DNA from: Brachionus koreanus
Taxonomy: Eukaryota > Rotifera > Eurotatoria > Ploima > Brachionidae
Length of the DNA: 64,000 nt
Assembly (NCBI GenBank): GCA_016987375.1
Contig: PJRA01000172.1
Span: forward strand, 235,450-299,449
Direction: 5' to 3'
The translations under genes and the position numbers were made by a program. The notes under the pieces were generated by a model. It was not told the DNA's origin. It made no database searches and was given only the letters and a program-made list of their open reading frames with translations. This document shows, one piece after another, positions 21,555-32,957 of the stretch; the stretch's first letter is position 1; every line of letters starts with the position of its first letter.

Positions 21555-22163
21555 AGTGTAGGAAATTCAAAACTTCCGTGCTAGCTAAATTTCTAATTTT
21601 TGACTTCATATTCGTAATCTACGACCTTTAAAACCCTAAATTTGATTTTTTTTTTGGGGGGGTCTAAAAAAAAAAATTTTCAAAATAAACAATTTGCTTT
21701 ATATGCAAAAAATAAAGAAATAAATGAAAAAAGTAAAACCATAGATTTGTTCCAAATTTTGTCTAGTTTTATATTATGTAAAAAAAAAGTGGTTAAAAGT
21801 GACCCCTGGGACGAGATTCGATTTAAATGGAAAAAAGTGCATTTTTTTGATATTTTTAAGCTATAAAAATCGGCACACCTTCTTTTTTTTATTTTAAAAC
21901 AATCGAGTTTTTAGAAAATTTTATGCTCTTTCAGAAATGATATAACTTGTCTATATATATATGTTCTATCATATAGATTTAGGGTCTCAAAGACCAACAA
22001 CTCGATATTCGGTCGACTGTTTTTAGACCCCTGGGTACAAATTTTTTTTTTTAGACCCCCCCAAAAAAAAAATCAAATTTAGGGTTTTAAAGGTCTTAGA
22101 TTACGAATATGAAGTCAAAAATTAGAAATTTAGCTAGCACGGAAGTTTTGAATTTCCTGCACT
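21555..22163. mobile_element. 609-bp foldback element flanked by TTAA (piggyBac-like MITE?)
   Basis: Terminal inverted repeats of about 115-125 bp are nearly identical. The left starts AGTGTAGGAAATTCAAAAC; the right, reverse complemented, starts AGTGCAGGAAATTC. Both continue through CTTCCGTGCTAGCTAAAT and a poly-G/poly-T tract. Each end abuts TTAA (21551-21554 and 22164-22167), the target duplicated by piggyBac-type transposases. The 360-bp interior has no coding sequence. The arms differ by only a few bases (for example T/C near the tip), so insertion or gene conversion is fairly recent. piggyBac ends usually start CC/CAC, so the superfamily is a suggestion. Confidence 0.75.
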
Positions 22164-22177
22164 TTAACTTTTTCAAA

Positions 22178-22405
22178 AATGGAATTAAGTGAACTACAAA
22201 ATAAAGACCCATGTCAATTAGTTCTTTTTTTGATGAGCTTGGGAATTCTTTTGCCCGAGAAAGAGTGTCAAAATGTAAACGAAAATGTTCCTTGAAAAAA
22301 CGTTCAAATATCCCTGAGAAAGTCGCATGGAGGTGTACTAAAATACGAAGTTTTATTCAATTAAAGATGGTTCGTTTTTCCATAAATTCAAACTGCCAAT
22401 CTTGA
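22178..22405 (+). pseudogene. Merlin/ISXO2-like transposase N-terminal fragment
   Basis: From the ATG at 22178 the plus strand reads MELSELQNKDPCQLVLFLMS, then LGILLPEKECQN, and stops after about 38 codons. In a shifted frame it continues MKKRSNIPEK-like sequence then VAWRCTK. This order (short helix, LGLLP, CxxC-like ribbon, Arg-rich stretch, WRC) is the N-terminal zinc-ribbon region of ISXO2/Merlin transposases. The catalytic domain is absent, so it is a fossil. It begins only 11 bp after the TTAA-flanked element. Confidence 0.45.
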
Positions 22406-22585
22406 AAGTGATAGTGATTATTGATTATTGAGCAAAAGAGAGAAATCAAAGAGATATGCACGAAAATTGCATAAAAATTTTTTAATTTATTAAAATAATA
22501 AAACAAATTAGTTTAGGAAATCATTCCTAAAATTGTAATGTTTCTAGATAAAAATAAAATATTGAGAAAGATATTTATATTTTAT

Positions 22586-25500
22586 TCAGTCAAAATAATC
22601 GTCAATATCAATGTCCGGATTAATTAAGTCTTCACCATAAGGACTAACATCAATTTGATTGAGGATTAAGTTTTCAAAAGTTTCTTCTAGATCAGTTTCA
22701 CCAATTAACAGTGCTCCTTGAACTTTTCCATCATAAATAATTACTTTAACATATTCAACTCCTTCAGTACATCTTATTAATAGCTCGTAGTTATTTCCAA
22801 GATTCTTCGCGTCATAATTTCCCAATAGTATTACTTTGTAATTGAAAAAATTTGTTATATGAGCAAACATTTCAAAACAAAAATCTAGAGAAATTGATTG
22901 ATTTTTGCTAGCTGAAAGCATAGAACGAGCTGCGTAATCTCCCATTTGCAATGCTTGACTCCAAAGTCTCATTTGAAACCAATGAGGAGCCCAATTCCAA
23001 GAAGCAGTACATGCATCGCCGGCAGCATAGACATCTTGAATATTTGTTTCTAATCTGTCATTTACTTTAAGGCCTCCATCAAGTCCGAGTTCAAACTTGA
23101 ATTAGCATTTAGAATTTCAATTTATAAATAATTAAGTATTAATTACACTATTGTTTTTTGTGAATATTTCAACGGACGGAACCACTCCAGTAGCACTGAT
23201 TATTAAATCACATCCGTATATTTTATCATTTGTTAGTTCCACGTAAATAGGCCAATCTCCTTGTTCCTCTATTGTGCTTGTTTTGACATTTTTTCTATAA
23301 AATATACGCTTAACTTCAGTCTTGTATTCAACTACTACTTGACGAGATCTCTGATTTTTTATTAAGTAAAATTTATTTCATTCTTGGAAATATTTATTAG
23401 TTACCTCACTTGCTCCTTTAATAATTAGATCTAAAGACCAATCAGGACCCAAAGCACTACTTGATATATTTTTTACATTTTGATAAGTCTTTGAATCATA
23501 TTCTAATAAAATTTTATTATATTTTTCATAATATTATGCTAAGTTATTTAATTCGGCGATTTTTATAAGGTTTTAACATTAATTTCAATTTTAGCATTTT
23601 TGGTTTTGTGAAATTTGGTACAAAATAAACAAATAGAACAAAAAAAATGCTAAAAAATCTAAAAACTTTTTTCCTGAAGGGTTGAAATTAGTTCTGAAAG
23701 TGCAACAAACTTAGTTGCACCAAAAGTCAAAGTCTGCTAATGATGTGCAAAATCTCTGCAAAATGCNNNNNNNNNNNNNNNNNNNNNNNNNNNNNNNNNN
23801 NNNNNNNNNNNNNNNNNNNNNNNNNNNNNNNNNNNNNNNNNNNNNNNNNNNNNNNNNNNNNNNNNNNNNNNNNNNNNNNNNNNNNNNNNNNNNNNNNNNN
23901 NNNNNNNNNNNNNNNNNNNNNNNNNNNNNNNNNNNNNNNNNNNNNNNNNNNNNNNNNNNNNNNNNNNNNNNNNNNNNNNNNNNNNNNNNNNNNNNNNNNN
24001 NNNNNNNNNNNNNNNNNNNNNNNNNNNNNNNNNNNNNNNNNNNNNNNNNNNNNNNNNNNNNNNNNNNNNNNNNNNNNNNNNNNNNNNNNNNNNNNNNNNN
24101 NNNNNNNNNNNNNNNNNNNNNNNNNNNNNNNNNNNNNNNNNNNNNNNNNNNNNNNNNNNNNNNNNNNNNNNNNNNNNNNNNNNNNNNNNNNNNNNNNNNN
24201 NNNNNNNNNNNNNNNNNNNNNNNNNNNNNNNNNNNNNNNNNNNNNNNNNNNNNNNNNNNNNNNNNNNNNNNNNNNNNNNNNNNNNNNNNNNNNNNNNNNN
24301 NNNNNNNNNNNNNNNNNNNNNNNNNNNNNNNNNNNNNNNNNNNNNNNNNNNNNNNNNNNNNNNNNNNNNNNNNNNNNNNNNNNNNNNNNNNNNNNNNNNN
24401 NNNNNNNNNNNNNNNNNNNNNNNNNNNNNNNNNNNNNNNNNNNNNNNNNNNNNNNNNNNNNNNNNNNNNNNNNNNNNNNNNNNNNNNNNNNNNNNNNNNN
24501 NNNNNNNNNNNNNNNNNNNNNNNNNNNNNNNNNNNNNNNNNNNNNNNNNNNNNNNNNNNNNNNNNNNNNNNNNNNNNNNNNNNNNNNNNNNNNNNNNNNN
24601 NNNNNNNNNNNNNNNNNNNNNNNNNNNNNNNNNNNNNNNNNNNNNNNNNNNNNNNNNNNNNNNNNNNNNNNNNNNNNNNNNNNNNNNNNNNNNNNNNNNN
24701 NNNNNNNNNNTTCATTTTTAAAAAAGAAATATAATTTTTTTTCAAATGGTTCTGCAAACAGTACATTGTTGTTAAAATTTTATTAGACGAATTCTAGGCA
24801 CTGCAAAAACTGTGCAATTTATTGCAAATTTTTTCTGATGTTTTTTTTTATTGTCCATTTAACAGAAAAATGAAGAGTTTTTGGAGAGTTTAGAATTCGT
24901 TTTTAAAAATTTGTACAACAATGTACTGTTTGCAGAACCACAATTTTAATTTTTTTGAACAATTAGAAAAAAATTAAATCGTTTTTTTCTTTTTGTACTA
25001 CAATTTCATATTGCCAAAAAATGCTAAATTTCATTGAATAAAAAATTAATAGAGATAGTAGCCCAAAGGGTCGAAAAAAAACCTCCGGATTTGAGAGCTA
25101 ATAGTAATAAGTACAGTGATGTTCTGCTTTTTATTATTTAACACAATTTACATTAATCATGTTGAAAAATCAAATATTTCCCAAAAATTTTTGAGCTTTT
25201 GAGTTCAAAGATTTTGTTCTGACCTTTGATTTTTCTATTTAATTATTTTCATTAGAATAATTTTTTAGTACTATCAAAGTTCAGATATTTTAATAAAATT
25301 AAGAAAAAGCTCTAAAGCTCTTAAATTTTTGAAAATTTTTTTATTTTACAATAATTTTACAATTACTTTATATAAAATAATATAAATTTTCTTTTACTTT
25401 GTGGCAAAAAACAAAAAGCAGAATGTCAATGTTTAAAATTTGACAGTCATATCTATCTAATTATCAAGTTACATATGAATAAATATATAAGCAAGTTAAA

Positions 25501-26440
25501 GTTTAAGGAACTTTTATCTTATGTAAATAATGTAGAAGGGCTAAAGAGTAGTCGTTTAAAAAATCAACCAACTTGAAATGGTATATTTTTTTCGTTTTAA
25601 GTCCAAGTCTTTTTTGATTGGGTTCACTTCATTGAGAGATTTCTCGAAAAATTTTGCAGAATGAGCATCGAAAAATGTATGACTGATGTGAGAATCTTTA
25701 ATTGCCCATATGATTTTACAATTTTGAATTTCATAAACTAATTCAGTAGCAATACCACCATTTCCAACAATCAGAATTTGCTTAGCACTCTTAAGCTTAG
25801 ATTGAAATTCATGGACAGATTCAGTGTCTCTGATGCCTAAAACATAAGGATTGCATTCATCTATTAATTTTGGTCGTCCTCCAGTGCAAATGCACAATTT
25901 TCTATACTTGTACTGGGTATCATCACTGCATTTTAAAATCTGTTAAAACAATACTGAAACTGCTGACTAAATGAAATAAAATCACTTACATGATTTTTTG
26001 CATCTAAATCTGAGACTATTTTTGTTAAGATAGTCAAGTTCTTAAATGATTCAGAAAAATTACTGAAAGATTGTTCCTCTATATCGAATGAGTGTAGAAT
26101 TTTTGTTACCTTAAAATTTAATTTTTTATTTCAGACTGAAAATTAAAATTTTTTTTTTGCTAAATTCAAATTAACTGTGATTGTCTTCCTAACTATTGAA
26201 AATTGCATCTTCAATTTTTAAAAATAATAATTACTGGCTTTAAATTTGCGACAGATTTAACCAGACTTGAGGCGCTCAGAATAAGAATTCTGCTAGTAGG
26301 ATCGGCTATTGAGCTCAACTAATTTGAACAACTAATTTTAAACTAATATTTTTTGAAACAAAAAATGAATTTACTCTTTGGGCACATGATGTTCCGGCTA
26401 TTCCACCACCTATTATAACAAAGTCATACTCTTCAATCAT
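22586..26440 (-). CDS. PYROXD1: PYROXD1, FAD/NAD(P)-dependent oxidoreductase
   Basis: Minus-strand exons 26375-26440, 26235-26318, 25990-26109, 25573-25939, 23405-23502, 23147-23350 and 22586-23095 (482 aa; human 500). The N-terminus has the Rossmann FAD motif [17 protein letters not shown] second dinucleotide fold reads [17 protein letters not shown]. Later come [23 protein letters not shown], the C-terminal FAD contact [13 protein letters not shown], and [15 protein letters not shown] before DIDIDDYFD, almost identical to vertebrate PYROXD1. The protein is a class I pyridine nucleotide-disulphide oxidoreductase lacking the CxxC redox pair. In humans it protects the tRNA ligase complex from oxidation, and mutations cause myopathy. 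The fourth intron contains a MITE and a 944-base gap, but no exon seems missing. Confidence 0.95.
23767..24710. other. Assembly gap of 944 N
   Basis: Unknown bases inside PYROXD1 intron 4, directly abutting the truncated left end of a MITE copy. The gap probably reflects repeat collapse. Exon phases on both sides agree without it. Confidence 0.99.
24711..25016. repeat. MITE copy 3 of the 7329 family
   Basis: Same foldback plan as 7329-7656. The left arm has GTTCTGCAAACAGTACATTG and GACGAATTCT; the right arm has AGAATTCG and CAATGTACTGTTTGCAGAAC, then the family end TTTTTGTACTACAATTT. The extreme left end lies in the N run. It sits in a PYROXD1 intron. Confidence 0.75.
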
Positions 26441-26750
26441 TTTAATGTAACAAAATAGAAATAAAATTATATCCAAATTTTAAATTATGTTTAAAAACTC
26501 ATAAAATAATTTTCATTTTAATTTTTTTGTCTTTGTAAATTATTTAACTTAACTTTATTTCAAATCATACTTTTAGGGTTTGTTTTAAAATTTTAATTTA
26601 AAAAAAGCTTTAAAAACAAAACTAGTTGATATTTAATATAAAATAATTTAATAAAAAAAATTTATAAAAAAAAAAATGTGAAATTTATATTTCAATATGT
26701 AAAAATTGGTTACATGATTTACAAAAATGAACTTAAGAAAAAAAATTTAT

Positions 26751-28889
26751 TCAATTTTTATGAGTTTGCATAAACGACTCATTTCCATGTATACCGCTTG
26801 TATTCCAAATTGGTAAAGAATTCCAGTTTGCACTGCTCGAACGTTGATAGAAATTTTTTCTTTTCTTTTCAAAAATATCATCCAGATTGATATTTATTTG
26901 AGCAGAACTTCTAAAAAGCTTAGTGAAATTAATGAACTTTGAAGCCTGAGATTTGGCCATTTTTGTAAATCCCGGATCTTTAGCCCAATTTGGGATCGGC
27001 TTACTGGGCTCTTCTTCATCATCTGTCTCATCACTCGAATGCAAATCTTGAATGCCATAGTCTTCATATGCAGGCTCTTTTTTTTCACTCGTATTTCCAA
27101 TTTGTTTCAAAATATTCATCTAAAATACAGCTTTATTAAAAGAAAAAAATATGTGTTTATGTTTAGTCTTACTTTAGCTGGATTACCAAATGTTGACTCA
27201 GGTTTAACCAAATCATTTTTGCTAAAGCTGGGTGGATTTTTAATTTTGGGAGTTTTTTCTGCATCATCAGTGCTTTGCTTACTTTCTTTATTCAAATTGT
27301 TTGTTTGTTTGTCTAATTTTTGGAATGGCGAATTTTTTACAATTCCAGACATTGTCTCAGGCAATTTAACAGCTTTTTTACTATTCATCTCTTTAGATTT
27401 ATCAGATTCATGTGATTTTTTGTTTGTCTCAATGGCTTTTTTCTTAATCTCTGTCGAATCAACTGTTTTGACAGAATTTATTTCATCCTGGCGTTTTTTA
27501 ACTTCGATCTCATTTTTGTGCTTCAAATCAGCTATTTTTTTCATTTTTTCCTCTCGTTTTCTTTTTTTAAAAAATTTAAATTAAATTTACAAGAAAAAAA
27601 TTTTAACAAACTTTTTAGCTATTTCGACTTTTTCGTGCAGTAATTTTTCACGCTCATTCAGTCTTTCTTGTTCTCTTTTTTCTTTAGCTAATAATTCCTG
27701 AACAAAAAATAAAAATATTTTTCAAAAAAATATAGGTTAAATATTACCGTTCTGCTTAGTTTAATAGGAGTGTTTCGTTCTAAAAATTTAGCAAAATTGG
27801 TTTTATTTTTATTGTTTACATTGTACAGATTAGCAGAAACTGGATGAGCTTTTGGCTCATTTTTGAAAAGACTAGCTTTTACAGCTTTGTTATTTAGGGT
27901 TTGAACTGGCTGCTTAAGTTTAGTTTCCACGTCTTTTTTAATTATTGTCCTAGGCGCGTTTTCTTCGTTTATGTCTTTTAAAAGTGCATTTACTTTTCTA
28001 ATTGACTTTCTTTTTTGTTCTTTGTTTGTTATCGAGTTTCTAATTTTCTTTTGCTCAATTGTTCCAGGTTTGGTCTTGAATTTGTTGGATAATCGAGCTC
28101 CAATTCTAACTTTAGGTTGAATCTTTGAAAAATTTTACCAATATGTTCAAAATATAAGTATAATTTGAGTTTACTTGTTTGTTGCTGTTTGATTTGACTA
28201 ATTTGGAAGCAATCGAAGGAGTCTGCTTGCCTGAATCTTTCATTCGAGCTTCAACCATTTCAACAATTTGCTTTACTTTACCAGAGTTATTGATACCTTA
28301 AATTTGATAGAATAGTTGGTTGATAGCATGATAAGTATACTAAAATACTTGAGAAATCAGTTAACTGATGTTTTATGTCAACTTTAGGAGATGTGTATTT
28401 ATATTCGGATTCTCTTGGTACAATTATCGATGATGAAGCAAGAGGTGGATGCATGTTAAATTGGAATTCTTCTTTTTTTGGAGTTTGGCTGACAAATTTT
28501 AGATTTTTTTTTGCCTTGACTAGCGTTGCCTGTTCATTCGGTTTAGTGTAAGTAAGATTTTTTCTCTCAGATCTAAAAACAGGCTTAGTTGGCTTGCTTT
28601 TTTCGTCATTGCTTGTTTTAACATGACCAAAACTTTCAATTAACTTGTCGAATTTTTTTGTTTTAGCATCATAGTCATTTATTACTTTTGAAGCTGGTTT
28701 ATTTGCTTCATTGATTTGAACAACTCTACAAAAATTACTGCTGTTGACTAAAGTTAAAAATTTTTTCCATACTCTATCATAGCTTGTATGAATAGATTTT
28801 TCCAATGCATTTATTTCCTTCGAATATGTTCGACAGAAATTTGAGGCAAATTCTTTTTTGAAGTCAGGTTTTTTTCGATTTTCTTCCAT
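26751..28889 (-). CDS. INCENP: INCENP, inner centromere protein (chromosomal passenger complex)
   Basis: Minus-strand exons 28349-28889, 28175-28296, 27748-28122, 27612-27697, 27173-27560 and 26751-27119 (626 aa). The C-terminal IN-box is clear: DYGIQDLHSSDETDDEEEPS, then KPIPNWAKDPGF, LRSSAQ-type linker, NLDDIFEKKRKNFYQRSSS and ANWNSLP. The RSSSANW stretch corresponds to the Thr-Ser-Ser site phosphorylated by Aurora B. The centre (exons 4-5) is a Lys/Glu-rich helix resembling the microtubule-binding single alpha-helix, though short. The N-terminus (about residues 1-50) is a predicted helix in the position of the CEN box that binds survivin and borealin. INCENP scaffolds and activates Aurora B during mitosis and meiosis. 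Confidence 0.93.
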
Positions 28890-29557
28890 TTTTTAAAATT
28901 AACATTAACATTGATCAAATATAATTTAAGCTGATAATCATCAATATATAATAAATTTATAGCAAATTATAAATAAAATGGAAAAAATTTTAATTTTGGC
29001 GGCTTTTAACATATAATAAATTCTGTCTATTCATATAGGATTTTTAATTATACCAAGATGTCATTTTTTTTGTCTTGAAAATTTAGATGTGCAAACATCA
29101 TTATATTAATTTCAAAACAAATTGATGTAATTAACCTTTTAACCAAAAAATTCAATTAAAATTTTTACTTAAATTAATTGACGTTTAAGTATAAAATACA
29201 AAAGAAAACAAATTTTGAATATTGATTTAAAACAATTCAAAATTTATATTTTGTTTTTTGATCTTATTCATTTAATTGTCTTTTAAAATATTTCCAATAG
29301 TTTCAATGACTCTACTTTTTATTTAAATGTTTCAAAAGCTTTTTTCAATTTTTTTCAAAGCATAGTTTCAAACTAAAAAATATGAAATAAAGTTTACTAG
29401 AAATAAGCTTTGAATCTAAACGATTTGTCAATCCCAAAGAAAAATTAAAAATAAGCACTGAAATTCTTAAGTTAAAAAAACTTATCCTCAACCCTTCATC
29501 GTTCAACATACATTCAATTTATGCTTTTTTTTAAGCTTACAATTTTTCTTTTCATGT
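28890..29557. other. Divergent intergenic region INCENP / small HSP
   Basis: AT-rich shared upstream DNA of INCENP (-) and the small heat-shock gene (+). I looked for canonical triple nGAAn heat-shock elements and did not find a good one. Confidence 0.35.
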
Positions 29558-29578
29558 TGACTCAGCAATCTATAAATA
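29558..29578 (+). promoter_or_regulatory. TATA box and NF-E2/ARE-like site of the small HSP gene
   Basis: TGACTCAGCA (29558-29567), which fits both the AP-1 site and the antioxidant-response core TGACnnnGC bound by Nrf2/CNC-bZIP factors, lies 3 bp before TATAAATA (29571-29578). The TATA box is 77 bp upstream of the start codon, giving a short 5'UTR. Confidence 0.55.
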
Positions 29579-29655
29579 CCACCCATTGCTCTTCTTAAAT
29601 TCAAATCATTTGGTTTACAAAATTTTAAAAATCTTGTAGAGAAAAAATATTAAAA

Positions 29656-30471
29656 ATGTCGCTCATACCCCATCATTTTTTTCCTCGTTCAGCTTTTGAT
29701 ATGGACAGATGGTTTAGACAGCCACACCATGAATTGACTCATCACTTGGCTCCAACAACTCTCGATTTATTCGATCCATTTGATGAATTAGACCATGTTA
29801 TAAGCCGTAATTTACAATGGTTGAATAAACCAGAATTTATGGAACCCTTTCGATCATTAGTTCCCAAAGTACCTCAAAAGTATCGCATAATCGTTGACTG
29901 TGTTGGTTACAAGCCGGAATCAATTAAAACCGAGTTACATGGTCACAAATTAAAGGTCGTTGGCCATGAAGAAATTAAGCATGATGATGAAGATTTTTCA
30001 GTCAAAGAGTTTAAGAAAAGCTATCAATTACCAGCTCACTCTGAACCAGAAAAAATGGTATCATTTATGACCTCTCATGGACAACTGGTCATTGAAGTCC
30101 CACTAAAAGAGACCGATCTACACCAAAATACTGATTTGTTCCCTCAAATTGTTGACCGTGAAGATGGAAGCAAGTCAGTACAAATGAAATTTTCAGTCCC
30201 CCAAAATATCGATCCATCAAAGATTAGCGTCAGTATCAAAGATCGAGATTTGATTGTAAAAGCTGAAGACAAAGTTGAGAAACCAGATGGCATCTCCAAA
30301 TTTTACTACTACAAGAGAACTACTCTACCAGAAAACACAGATTTCGAACACATGAAATGTAATTATGAAGACCATAAGATTTCAATTGATGCACCATTGA
30401 ACTTGAATTTCAAAACGCACAGACATGTTCCAATCGAACACAAAAAGCAACAATCAATTCAACATAAATGA
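29656..30471 (+). CDS. Small heat-shock protein with two alpha-crystallin domains
   Basis: Single exon, 271 aa. Residues about 70-150 are one alpha-crystallin domain (KYRIIVDCVGYKPESIKTEL, LKVVGHEE, QLPAHSEPEKMVSFMTSHGQ, LVIEVPL). Residues about 170-250 are a second, more divergent one (VQMKFSVPQNIDPSKISVSI, LIVKAEDKV, TTLPENTDFEHMKCNYEDHK). The N-terminus has the DMDRWFRQP pattern of metazoan Hsp20s, and the C-terminus is basic and His-rich. These are ATP-independent holdases that keep unfolding proteins soluble. Two-domain sHSPs are known from flatworms and other spiralians. The intronless structure and TATA box fit rapid stress induction. Confidence 0.92.
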   Translation: MSLIPHHFFPRSAFDMDRWFRQPHHELTHHLAPTTLDLFDPFDELDHVISRNLQWLNKPEFMEPFRSLVPKVPQKYRIIVDCVGYKPESIKTELHGHKLKVVGHEEIKHDDEDFSVKEFKKSYQLPAHSEPEKMVSFMTSHGQLVIEVPLKETDLHQNTDLFPQIVDREDGSKSVQMKFSVPQNIDPSKISVSIKDRDLIVKAEDKVEKPDGISKFYYYKRTTLPENTDFEHMKCNYEDHKISIDAPLNLNFKTHRHVPIEHKKQQSIQHK

Positions 30472-31444
30472 ATTTAGAATTAAACTAGCAAACGTTTATC
30501 AATAGTACTTAAATTATAATTTTTAAATTGAGACTTTTTATTTATATTCGATAATAATATTTTAAATTAAAATTTTCAAATAAAATTTACAAAAAATTTA
30601 TATTTATTTTTGTTAGAATAAAACACCATCTAAAAACAGTTTTTTTTTTTAATGAAGAATAACTATAATAATTAAATATTTATTTTTTTTAAGATTTCCA
30701 AACAAACTCCTAAATTTAGAAACAAAAAACACCTTAATTTTTTTTTTTAGACAAACAAAAAACATAAAAAAAGTTTCAAAATTTTGTTTAATTAGATACA
30801 TAGAATTTGGTATATTTTAAAAATAAAGTCATAAATACTTTATAACTAACGCCATCTTATGCTTTGAACATATGTGATTTTGAAAAATTCGAGTTAAAAA
30901 ACTCAAACCAGAAATTTTAGTCATAAAGCCTTTCAATAAATTAATTGCTAAAATTGAGCATCAATTGTTTTAACACTTTTATAATTTCTTAAATTATTAT
31001 TTTGTCAGCAAAAATTTACAAATCATTCAATTAAAAAAAAACGAATTTTATTTTTCTATCTTAAAATTCAAAGTACAAATTAACACTAAAATTGAAAAAA
31101 CATTACATAGCTTATGCAAATAATTTCCTTCTTAATGCGAATACCGTTCAAAATATAATTATTTTAAACTTAATCAAATTTTAAATAAAATTAATTATTT
31201 GAAAAAAAAAAACTTGTTTCCATAGTAAGCAAAAACTTTCTTTTTATTACTTAATCTTAGATGTAAGCAATTGAAATAATAAATTTTTGTTTACATTAAG
31301 CTAAATAAATTTTAGCTCAATTCATATAATTTGGATCAAAGCTTTGATTTTTGTTAAATCTTGAGCTTTTTGAAAATTTAAAATAATATTCAATTAAGAG
31401 TTTAAAAAATAATAATACTCTTAAATATTTGGTTTTTTGCTAAA
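30472..31444. other. Intergenic, nothing recognised
   Basis: AT-rich spacer between the sHSP and STPG-repeat genes, same strand. An AATAAA at about 30581 may be the sHSP polyadenylation signal. Confidence 0.35.
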
Positions 31445-32957
31445 ATGTCAAAAAAAATTGACGGACATCCATTTGGATCACAGAGTTCTCGTTTTAATTT
31501 GAGTGGCGTTCATCCAAATAGACTTGCCACTGGCAAAATGCCTTATCAAGAAAATTTAGATGCTCAAATAGTAAGAAACATCGAATTATAAAATTCAAAT
31601 ACTAAACTAAATTTTAATTCAAGTCAAAGCGTCTTGGTCCAGGAAGTTACGAAATTTTAAAATACGATGGATTTAGCTATGAAAATGTGTCCAAAAGCGC
31701 AAGTGGTCCAAATTGGGAACGAAGTTTTTTGACTGAAAAATATTCAAAAATGCCCCATCTCTTGTACCAAGAGGCTTATAAAGCTAAACAAGAAGATGTG
31801 AGATTTTTTCTAAGACTATTTTTATTAAATAAATTTAAAAGACTATAGAAAATAAGACTAGGTCCTGCATACTATTCTTTAAAAGACAACATTAAATTGG
31901 AAAATGACAAGCCAAAGAGTGTAAGAGGAATAATTGATCATCTTAGCGAAAGATTTTCTGACAAAGGAATAAGCCGAAATCCTGGCCCGGGGAGTTACGG
32001 TATTCCAGATGAAATTCTTGAAATAAAGCGCAAAAATAAGCCCGGTATTGTGCCAATTATAGAAAGATCTAAGGAATCAAGGAGTTTGCCTTATGTGGTA
32101 AAACTAAGTTAACAATGCAATTTTTTTTCTAAAAGTTAATCAAGGGATCAGAAAATCCGCCTGGCACATATAATCACAAAAATTCTATTGATGAATTGAT
32201 CAAAAAAAAAGTATCAAAAAAAGGACCCTATGAGTTGTTCACAGGAGACCGAGGTACACAAAAAACTGGACATTTGTTAAAAGATACTGAAAGCAAACTT
32301 GGACCTGGTCAGTACAGTTTGGATTCATTTGTTGATGTGCTGTCAAATCAGGAACATCAAAAACAGGGCAAATTTGGCAAACTTGCTCAATACCCCAATC
32401 CTATTGGAGATAGAATCGTAATGTTGGCTAATTCACTGCATCCAAGAAATCCATCATGGTAAAAAGAAAGATGAATATTATATTTTTCAATTTATTTAAT
32501 TTAGGCCAGGACCAGGATATTATGATGCCAAAGAGCCATCTAGATTCGTGTCTAGAATGCCTCCTTTCTTAAGCTCATCAGAAAGAAGCGATTTTAGATA
32601 TCAAAAGCGTTTAAATAAAAATTATGTAAGTCTTTGATTTGAATTTGTGTTCATTAAATTTTTTTTTAATGAAATTAACAGAATTTGGTCGGAGTGGGAC
32701 GCTATGATCTTGGTAAAAATGATATAAATGAATTCGGAAATGGACATAAGTCAGTTTTTGTGTCAAAATCAGCTCAAATAGTCCAGAAAAATAGGCCTTA
32801 CTACACGTTTGTGATACATTTTCATATTTTTAAGCATTCTAGAATAAATTTATTTTAAAGTGAAAGAATCAAACAGCATAATTTGCCTTTGAATGAAAAG
32901 CTCAGACTTAACTCGACCGGAAAAATCTACGATGACATGGCTATTGGTGTTGCGTAA
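31445..32957 (+). CDS. LEXM: STPG (SHIPPO) repeat protein, LEXM/CIMAP2-like
   Basis: Seven exons: 31445-31570, 31624-31797, 31849-32097, 32136-32458, 32505-32625, 32682-32806 and 32861-32957 (404 aa). The protein has STPG-type repeats built on GPG-Y: LGPGSYEILKY, LGPAYYSLKD, NPGPGSYGIPDE, ENPPGTYNHK, LGPGQYSLDSF, PGPGYYDAKEP and VGVGRYDLGK. The N-terminus (KIDGHPFGSQSSRFNLSG) looks like lymphocyte expansion molecule (LEXM, now CIMAP2; about 417 aa). Proteins with these repeats include ODF3/CIMAP1 and are associated with sperm and ciliary microtubules. The repeat class is certain; the exact orthologue is moderate. All introns are about 38-57 nt. Confidence 0.72.

Noticed and set aside
23711..24786. 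Long open frames on both strands across 23711-24786
   Set aside because: They are made of unknown bases (N) in the assembly gap; no stop can appear there.
27039..27584. 181-codon plus-strand open frame
   Set aside because: Antisense to INCENP exons 5-6; the hydrophobic translation is the reverse complement of Lys/Glu-rich codons.
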